Origin: Nemertoderma westbladi
Taxonomy: Eukaryota; Xenacoelomorpha; Nemertodermatida; Nemertodermatidae
Assembly (NCBI GenBank): GCA_032718475.1
Contig: JAUCBJ010001884.1
Coordinates: 1-64,000 of the forward strand
Length of the DNA stretch: 64,000 nucleotides
Direction: 5' to 3'
How positions within the stretch are numbered: the first letter of the stretch is position 1; every line of letters begins with the position of its first letter. Positions 54,895-62,232 of the stretch are shown here, piece by piece. The notes beneath the pieces are model-generated. The model ran no database searches. It was not told the DNA's origin and saw only the letters and a list, made by a program, of their open reading frames with translations. The position numbers were made by a program, and so were the translations under genes.

Positions 54895-56119
54895 AACTAG
54901 TTTTCCTATTAGTATACCGACCCGGAAGGAGACAACTTACGAGATCCCTATAGTTGAACACCCGGAGATCATTTCGAACCTGGACTTCCTCCCATCGGTT
55001 ACCTTTGGTGATGTGTTAGAGTCAGCCGAGTTGCGTAAAGTAATAGTTCAAAAAATCGTACGCAACGTGCCTCCACATATTACGGACTTTAAGGAAGTGG
55101 ATCGCGCGGGGACGGATATCGCACCTTGTATCTTGCGAGGATATCTGACGAGAACGATTCGATTATGGATCGGAGTTGGAACGTTTGAGACCGACACCGA
55201 TATCACGACCAATTGGACCGGTAAACCTATTAGTTTCGATGATGAAAAGTCGATTGGGAGAATTTGGAACCCTACCGACGATTTACTCGACGATTGGGAC
55301 GTGACTAGCCGATCTCTAAAGGAGAATGGTTATATGTTTTACGATGATGAAGGAGGAAGCCATCAGCAAAGCCTCACTTCGAAGACTATACAGATTAGAG
55401 CACCAGATGGCGTGTTACATGTCTTCAGCCGACAGAGGAGTGATAGAAAGATGCCTATGCCGGAAGGAACGACGCAAAGACACGCGATGATAAAACGGAT
55501 AGTTAAATCCATGGACCTGGCTTGTAGCATAGAAGCTAGGATATTACCAAAGGCCGTGCGAGACGTTGTGTTGGACAAGAGCATCGTCAAGATCGGATCC
55601 GGTGTACGGGATGACCTTATTAGCGACTTTGCAGGGATGCCCACGGAAGAGGACCGATTGCCTACGCCATACGTGGATACTAGACCATTGTTGCTTTGGG
55701 CTATCGAGCAAGGATATTTTAGGGAGTATAACACGCTAAAAACTGGGACGGGTTATATCTCATATCTAATGTTCAGTTGGGATTACAAGGAGAGTAAGAG
55801 GAGCAAATACACGGATGTATACGGAGAGGGAGATACCCCCGGCGTAAACGAGTTCGAGTCACAGTTGAAGTGGCGAGGTTGCGTGTATTGGGCGATTACT
55901 TCACCTCCGCGAATAATCTTGCAATACTATTTAGCGATAGAATCTTCGGTTAACGTTTGTTTCATCGCGGATGTAGTATCCAGAACCCTAAAGCGACACC
56001 CGTTATGTCTCGGCGAAGGACATACCTTTTACGATGGAGGAAGGACGCATACTGATGTATTCCGACGATTTCTCCAACCCTTTTATAACACCGATGCGCA
56101 CTGCGAAGTTTTCACGTGA
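54895..56119 (+). CDS. second coding unit, part 2b: probable DEDD 3'-5' exonuclease-like domain
   Basis: Continues the frame of part 2a and ends at TGA 56117-56119. About 55320-55940 has the pattern of RNase D/WRN/EXD2-type exonucleases. A DxE-like motif (FYDDEGG, Asp codon 55343, Glu codon 55349) is followed by a beta strand and turn, IQIRAPDGVLHVFS. Then comes LPKAVRDVVLDKSIVKIGSG with Asp residues at 55610-55615, the classic second motif, and YVDTRPLLLWA. The third motif would be VYWAITSPP, where Tyr (55886) is kept but the final Asp is replaced by Thr (55898). The family trims 3' ends of RNA or DNA. Here catalysis is doubtful and binding possible. Assignment is by motif reading only. Confidence 0.5.
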
Positions 56120-56488
56120 GCGGGACTTAGCGTTTTCAGGGACGTCTATCTCACTCACGCGGGAAGTCTAGTCGACAGACCGTCGATGTTAACGTTAGTA
56201 CCCTACGACGGGGAACGCCACGCGGAATTCGAACGCCCGGAAGGATCCTGGAAGGCTCGCGAGCCTACCGCCCATCACGACAATGTGGATCCGACCGAGT
56301 TGGCGCTAATAGACGAACCGTTGCGGCAACTCATAGAGATAGAGGAGAACCTTCCGAGGAAGACGCGAACTGAGATACGCGAGTTGGAGAAAAGCGATGC
56401 CATGGTTTGTGTACAACCTACGGAGACGAACATACCGACTGACCCGGATGATGAGAATTATCACGTGGACGGTAGCGCTCGCCGGTAG
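56120..56488 (+). CDS. second coding unit, part 3 (unknown)
   Basis: In frame with part 2b across the TGA, ending TAG 56486-56488; first ATG at 56186. Contains LTHAGSLVDRPSMLTLVPYD, an acidic stretch, and WKAREPT from hairpin copy 11. No recognised domain. Confidence 0.5.
   Translation, partial: AGLSVFRDVYLTHAGSLVDRPSMLTLVPYDGERHAEFERPEGSWKAREPTAHHDNVDPTELALIDEPLRQLIEIEENLPRKTRTEIRELEKSDAMVCVQPTETNIPTDPDDENYHVDGSARR
56250..56269 (+). repeat. hairpin palindrome copy 11
   Basis: In part 3, read WKAREPT (phase 2); perfect AGGCTCGCGAGCCT core. Confidence 0.9.
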
Positions 56489-57196
56489 ACGGTGCACCCC
56501 GACAACAAGAATACTTGGAACTTTCAAACTGTGGTGAACAAGATTACCGCCGGAGAATTCGATAAACTGCGAGTTGAACAGCGGAATCGAGGAGCCTGGC
56601 ATTCGATAGCTTGGGCATACCGGAGCGCATTTTATCACAAACGCGTAACCTCGTGTATTCTGGACGAGACCGACGTTTTGCGTGAGACTGGCTTCAAGGC
56701 CACGTCGTTAGCAGAGAAGACGCGTCACCCACAGGATGATCAGCAATTTCGTATACTCAAAGCCCAGAAGGCCGGACAAGAGATAAAGAAGATAGTAAAT
56801 GTCGCCGAGAGGACGACATCGAAGTCGCAAATCCGGATGACTCGGGGCACGGTTTCCCTCGCTAGAGAACCACGCGGAGGGACGGGATACGCTTTGCCGG
56901 AACCCATTAGGATTCAAACGACGTCAGAGAGCGAGGTGTCAGCGGACGGAACAGTCCCACCCTTTCGACTTCCTCATAGCGTTGTGGAGACTCGATCCGA
57001 TGTTAAGCCGACAGTTGGAATCGGACGAGGATTTAGAGGATTGAGCGCACGACGGATGTGCGAAACTCCCGTCGTCCCCTTTCCTAGCGTTTTGGAACCA
57101 CCGACAACTCGACGCCGAAGTCCGAGCCCAGTTCGACCTCGACCACCACCCAATCGCAATAGAGGACGTGGACGAGCCCGCTCAGCAAAGGAATAG
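56489..57196 (+). CDS. second coding unit, part 4: basic C-terminal region
   Basis: In frame after the TAG at 56486-56488, ending TAG 57194-57196; no ATG at its start. The first half is helical (KITAGEFDKLRVEQRNRG, AYRSAFYHKRVTS). The second half is Arg/Ser/Pro-rich and ends RPPPNRNRGRGRARSAKE, a typical nucleic-acid-binding tail. It is probably the C-terminus of the same second polyprotein. Confidence 0.55.
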   Translation, partial: TVHPDNKNTWNFQTVVNKITAGEFDKLRVEQRNRGAWHSIAWAYRSAFYHKRVTSCILDETDVLRETGFKATSLAEKTRHPQDDQQFRILKAQKAGQEIKKIVNVAERTTSKSQIRMTRGTVSLAREPRGGTGYALPEPIRIQTTSESEVSADGTVPPFRLPHSVVETRSDVKPTVGIGRGFRGLSARRMCETPVVPFPSVLEPPTTRRRSPSPVRPRPPPNRNRGRGRARSAKE

Positions 57197-57210
57197 GAAA
57201 GCGAGAAGAA

Positions 57211-57230
57211 GGAAGGCTTGCGAGCCTATA
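57211..57230 (+). repeat. hairpin palindrome copy 12
   Basis: 15 bp after the last stop of the second coding unit; ends TATA instead of TACC. Confidence 0.9.
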
Positions 57231-57324
57231 TTTATATTCGGATATTATATTTCGACACTATATTTGGGTATTTATATCGGACATTATATTTGAATGTTGG
57301 GTTTGGAAGAACAAGATATGGAAA

Positions 57325-57344
57325 GGAAGGCTTGCGAGCCTACC
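57325..57344 (+). repeat. hairpin palindrome copy 13
   Basis: In the 3' noncoding region before the LTR. Confidence 0.9.
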
Positions 57345-57954
57345 GTTAGCAATTAGTGCTCAGGAGAAGATATCCAGACCAGCAGGACGAACTTTCATAT
57401 CGTCAAAGGGACACTTTAAGACTTATTTGGAAGTTATTAGCGCTTTATGTTTATTTTATATTTGAACTGATTTAATTTGGTGGAAGTTTATTATGTATAT
57501 TTACAATATATAAAGATTTATTGAAAGAAGTTACAATTATTTGTTCGATTTGTTTTGATTTATTTGTTCTGATTTGTTTAATTTGTTTATCTTGATAACC
57601 GAAAGCATTTTGTATTTTAGGCACTAAAGTTAATTGGTAAATTTGTATTTGTATGTACGATCGATTGTATTTACGCCGTATCTGCAATATTAAGTATGCA
57701 ATAATTAGATAGTGATTATTTTATATTTTAGGTCCCACCAGTAGATTTAGAAGTAGTTTGTAAATATTTTGTATTTCGATTGGTGAAAACAGTCTTACTT
57801 ACTGTTTTCATGGAGCGGTGATGAATTATTTCACTATAAGATAGCATTTGTAGTTTAACTTTAACGTAAAAACTTTCGAAAATCCGACGCATTTTGATTA
57901 AGTTACAGTAATGTAATATGCCTATTCATATTTGTATACATAAAACCCCTAGTT

Positions 57955-58035
57955 ACTCTCGTGGCGTAGTGGTCAGATGGTTAAGGCGTTGGTTACATTA
58001 CAGATAGGTTACGAGTTCGAATCCCGGTCGGGAAA
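57955..58035 (+). other. tRNA-like segment in the 3' LTR
   Basis: Second copy of the A-box/B-box segment of the 5' LTR, unchanged. Confidence 0.6.
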
Positions 58036-58211
58036 TTTGTATTTTGGGGCCATTTATTTTCATTTGGTACAGATTGGTAAGCCAATGAGGTGCGTACAAC
58101 GTATCGAACGATGAGTTGGGCCAATCATAGGGCATGAAATATCTTATTGCTCCAATGTGAGGCCATCGAATACTCTCGAAGGTTCTAGTGGATTCTATGT
58201 CCCAGATTTAG

Positions 58212-58220
58212 TATATAAAG
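58212..58220 (+). promoter_or_regulatory. TATA box of the 3' LTR
   Basis: TATATAAAG, same context as in the 5' LTR; could drive flanking transcription towards WASHC2. Confidence 0.5.
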
Positions 58221-58723
58221 GGCTGGTTTGCCTTCGGTTATCACACACATTTGTACTTCACTACTTCTTACTTACTCTTGTAAACTTGCTGCACTAGTTG
58301 CACTAATCATTTCGTTATACTTTGTTGGTTTCTTGTTGAAACTATTGTAATTCTGTTTGATAAATCTTTTGCTAAACTGTAAATACACTGCAAACTCCTG
58401 AACATGTTTTCTTTTGGTCCAACCTTGGGACAGCCAAACATCGGGAAGATGGCAGCCTAGACCGTTAGGCCGTCAGCAACGCAGGGGAAAGATGTCCACA
58501 ACACGCTAGCGCCCACATTGGATTTGACCGCGCACCCCCTTCGCCCTTCGTAATACTCCACTTGCCATGCAGCGCCCGCTTTATGAGGAAGGTAAGACTT
58601 TGTTCGACGCCCTTGCCCGCCGTAAGACCTATAGATCAGGGTAAGCGTGACGCCGTCCTGGACGCCGCAAAATTTAGGATCAAATAATTATATTTAGGCA
58701 GAAACCCCCTTTGTCAGTCCTGC

Positions 58724-59232
58724 ATTTACTACTGTTCAATATTTAAATAATCCAATGGAAACAAAGATACTTGAATCATGAGACGTGAATTTTAAGTTTA
58801 CTTTTTATTCATCCTCTGTGTTTGTATGTGAAAGAGCCGAATATTATTTATTACCAGTGCTGTATGTAGAGATATGAGTTTCCGATTCTGTTATTACATT
58901 TGTCTGATAATCAGATACCTGACATATACCGATACTTGCCTAACAACTCAACCCTACCGGACCTGAAATGAAAAATCATTGTTATCAGGACTGCTACGCG
59001 TGGCACCTACGCGTAGCACCTACGCGTGGTTTCAAAATACCTACGCGTAGTTCCAAAATAACTACGCGTAGTTTTAAAACACCTACGCGTTGTTGTTAAA
59101 AAGGCAGTAAGTCTGGCCCTACCGGTAAATGACAGGAATGGAAGTTACAAACTACGCGTAGCTACGCGTAGCTACGCGTAGGCCTACGCGTAGCTACGCG
59201 TAGGCCTACGCGTAGGTCGAAAAGATTTACCC
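58724..59232. repeat. 509-bp block unique to the 3' LTR, with a CTACGCGTAG array
   Basis: Replaces 34 bp of the 5' LTR. Its right half (58993-59218) has well over ten copies of the palindrome CTACGCGTAG or ACGCGT, some back to back. No ORF, no clear terminal repeats or target duplication. Confidence 0.85.
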
Positions 59233-60465
59233 CGAACTATTGCCATTCGTCAGTACGCGAGTACATAGGTACGGACAGCATATGTTCCATAATTTAGTGA
59301 TTCGTAGTACTGACTGTTTGGTACCGGTTCGCTTTGTAGAACATACATTAGTACCCCCCCCCCCCCTGCCTGAAGTTAGTTATTTGATCAGGCAAGGAGT
59401 ATTTCTGCTACCGGCACACCGCTTGGCCTAGCACCTAGGGAGGTTTTATTAATATCCTACCGCGCCTTGCCACGTACTGATAGGTATTGCTGCTAACTAC
59501 CGCGGCAACAAAGTTCTAGAATCAAATTTGTATACCAGATCAGCTAACGTACGGTAGCGATTAACCCCTATTTCTTATCTTACAACCAGAATCTGGTATT
59601 AGTGCCGATCACGGGTGTAGTTACTAACACCGTGGTTACCCATTGAGTTGTGGATAGGAAGGAGAGAGCTTTGACGTCATTTGTAAGTATAAAGTTCTAC
59701 AAACGCGACCAGCTTATTTTAGTAGCTAGCGCATGGCTGCATGGTATCATTTCGGTCAGAAAATCACTAAAACCTAGTGAAAAGATATACACCAAAATTG
59801 TTTTATTTGTAACACACCCACACACACACGCCCTACAGCCCTAAAACATATTTACCCTTAGAGTTCTACTAGTTATAGCGTACTATATATTACTTTAGGC
59901 AGAATTTATCTGTATTTGTAAATTAGGATCTGATATTTAGTTACGGCAATAGGGAGTATTTCATTTTCGTTATTAAACTGTTGTTTTCTGCTCAGCAGTA
60001 TTGTTACATTAGGCACGACCCTCTTTCGACTGATTTAGGACTGAATCAGTGTTGTTACGCTAGGTCTGTTAACCCACTAGCTCGTATATAAACCATATAA
60101 ATCACACCGCGGCAAGTTACGGTATTTAGGACTGTCAGCGATAGTTAGGATTCGCTGCGCGGGGATTGTTTTCCCGTGAGTTTGGTCTGTTACTGTAACT
60201 GTACATCTGCCTCACCGGTTAGAGGACAGCTGTATCCTTTTGTCTAGTTCGTAGGCATTAGACCCGCTCACGTACATAGAATAGACACTAGGCTCTGTTC
60301 CTCGCCAGTAGTAGTTTGTGTATTGTATCTGTTTGTTTAGATATCCTGGACTGGGATTTGTTGTCAGATACTGTACGAGCCCGTATACATTACTAGATCT
60401 TACGGTAAGATACATCGTTACTAGGATCCGGTAAGCGGTATACTACTGGACAGCTGGACCTTACA

Positions 60466-60837
60466 CCTGGTGCAATTCATATATATTCCAACGAGACTAG
60501 AACGCCTAAAACCCCTATTGCGGAAAAAAAAGGCTTCAAATAATCAATTTACAAAATTGAAATATTTCAAAATTTGGGGCTGGCACCAAAATTTGGCACC
60601 CGCCGCTAAAAACAAGATTAAAATTTCTAGCTTAGGCCTATTTTATATGAATTCCTTTTAGTTATTTTCAGTTAGTCTTTTAGTTAGTAGCGTTAGTTTC
60701 AGAGAGGGGGGGGGTGGGGGGTAGAGTTATATTGACTGACATGGGCAGAATCCCCAGCTGCCCAGTACTCATTTAGCTACCATTTAAGGATGCAAGGCAG
60801 AGATGCCTCGCTAAACCCTTCAAAGCATTCGTGATGA
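60466..60837. other. right flank of the giant element
   Basis: Starts with the target duplication CCTGG and continues the repeat interrupted at 35606. A G-rich tract lies at 60704-60720. No gene. Confidence 0.5.
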
Positions 60838-60930
60838 AACGAAAACTACCTTGGCCCCCATGCCGGGGTTGAACCCACAACCTCCAGACCTCCGTGAAAT
60901 GTGAATTCAATATAACAACTACACCAAGGT
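60838..60930 (-). repeat. tRNA-derived SINE fragment
   Basis: On the minus strand an A-box-like CTTGGTGTAGTTGTTATA is followed by a strong B-box GTGGGTTCAACCCCGG. Arms outside the boxes do not fold as a tRNA. Confidence 0.55.
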
Positions 60931-61059
60931 GGGCTCTGAACCAAGGTGGACGTGGAACAAGTGTCAGATACCGTCAGATCAGATCAGATAAGGACAGACG
61001 TTTTAGCCATCCTACTTATTTTTCCAACCCTATCCTGCTATACCCCTGCCTGCCTGCTA

Positions 61060-61215
61060 TAGGATATAAATTATTTTTGTCTTTTTGGGTATGTTTTTTG
61101 GGTAATATTGTGTTTTTTTGTGTTTTTTGGGTACCGGTACATTTTTGTGTTTTTTTGTATTTTTTTTGTGTTTTTTTTTGTGTATTTTTGGGTAATTTTG
61201 TGTTTTTTTGGGTAA
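61060..61215. repeat. T/G-rich low-complexity repeat
   Basis: Repeated GTGTTTTTTTG and GGGTA words; gives spurious Lys/Thr/Gln-rich frames on the minus strand. Confidence 0.85.
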
Positions 61216-61289
61216 TACGTAGGACCGGATTGTATAGTCTTATTACAGTTAGGTACCGGTACAATGGGCAAATCTGGCAACCTCAACAC

Positions 61290-61635
61290 TTGCCACATCT
61301 GGCAATATTTATTGCCACATCTGGCAACTTTTAGTTTTTCGAATTTTCTCACGCCCACGGCAGACAGCCAGAAGAAAAATCGCATTTTGGTACGGTAAAT
61401 AGGTAAGTGAAAAGAACCCGAAATTAAAATATAATTGACCGTACGGCAGTACGGTAGGCCCCTATAAGAAAAAAATCTTCGTCTGAATTTCTCTTACATT
61501 CTTAGCTGTTCAGCTGTTAGCAATAGGCCGAACCCGAAATGTAGGCCTACCTAAAATAATTATTGCCATTTTTGGCAACCATTAGACTGTTAGAATTTCA
61601 GAATTAAGTAAAATAATGGTTGCCATTTTTGGCAA
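61290..61635. promoter_or_regulatory. four TTGCCA-N4-TGGCAA palindromes
   Basis: At 61290-61305, 61312-61327, 61563-61578 and 61620-61635. All have exactly four bases between the half sites (CATC twice, TTTT twice). They lie 600-950 bp upstream of WASHC2. They may be dimer binding sites or part of a small repeat. Confidence 0.45.
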
Positions 61636-61924
61636 CCATTATTCTGTTATTATTGGGCTTGGGCAGCACTGTCAGTTACTCTGTCATTGTAAATTACTTA
61701 AAAATTGCTAACTGCTTGCTGTACGTATCCATTCTACTGTTAGTGAAGAAGTAAAGGATTGCGATAATGATTGATATGCAGGCATATCAGCCTCATTTTC
61801 AATTAGACAGCACTGTGACCGGGCCCAGCCAGGATTGAGATAATGTCAGAATGTGCGTGCACTCAGCTAATGTTATTTACAGATTTACTAACCTACAGAC
61901 GTCTCATTGGTTCCCCCAAGCTTG

Positions 61925-62105
61925 ACACTAGAACAAAGTCGCCTCCGCTTTGCAGGACATTGCTTTCGCCGTTGCAAATCTAGATCTAGCAAATGACATG
62001 GGTGATAGGGAGCTGTGGCGGCGAAATTTTGTCGACAAGCCGGCACAGCATTCTCTTAAAAATGCACCTGCAATGCAGCATGTCGATCCTAATAGTAGTA
62101 GTAGC
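61925..62105 (+). mobile_element. LINE 3' end, plus-strand copy
   Basis: Same family as 19721-20395 but inverted: encodes fragments of RRFAGHCFRR and GDRELWRRNFVDKPAQHS, then the tail ending in TAGTAGTAGTAG. It ends about 130 bp before the WASHC2 ATG. Confidence 0.8.
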
Positions 62106-62232
62106 CTACTGGTAATACAGTAATAAATACCGAGTACAGGAGTACCTTAATCTACAATCTCATAATACAGTAATAATATATATATATTATATTGGCCTAA
62201 AGTGTATGATCTTGATCTATGATAGTTTAGAA

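Larger units (their letters stand above)
57197..57818 (+). other. 3' noncoding region of the giant element
   Basis: AT-rich with hairpin copies 12 and 13. Ends TTTTCATGGAGCGG before the LTR, only a weak polypurine tract. Confidence 0.6.
35607..60465 (+). mobile_element. giant BEL/Pao LTR retrotransposon (24.9 kb)
   Basis: Both ends are defined by sequence: LTRs begin TGATGAATT and end CTTACA, and the 5-bp target duplication CCTGG is present at 35602-35606 and 60466-60470, the usual size for BEL/Pao. Without the nested Gypsy element and its duplicated target the length is about 19.9 kb, two to three times a normal BEL/Pao. Order: 5' LTR, leader with duplicated blocks, Gag-protease-RT-RNase H, SPDX linker, integrase, then a second polyprotein region with an exonuclease-like domain, 3' LTR. 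No convincing tRNA primer-binding site follows the 5' LTR (internal sequence begins GTGAGAAAT) and the polypurine tract before the 3' LTR is weak. Confidence 0.95.
57819..60465 (+). repeat. 3' LTR (2,647 bp)
   Basis: Same ends as the 5' LTR. It is longer because of one 509-bp block (58724-59232 in place of 36512-36545) and several short insertions. The length difference is fully accounted for by these. Otherwise it differs by very few bases, so the element is young. Confidence 0.95.

Noticed and set aside
48948-57196. Envelope gene of an endogenous virus
   Set aside because: No signal peptide, membrane helix, furin site or fusion peptide is visible; the content is helical, exonuclease-like and basic.
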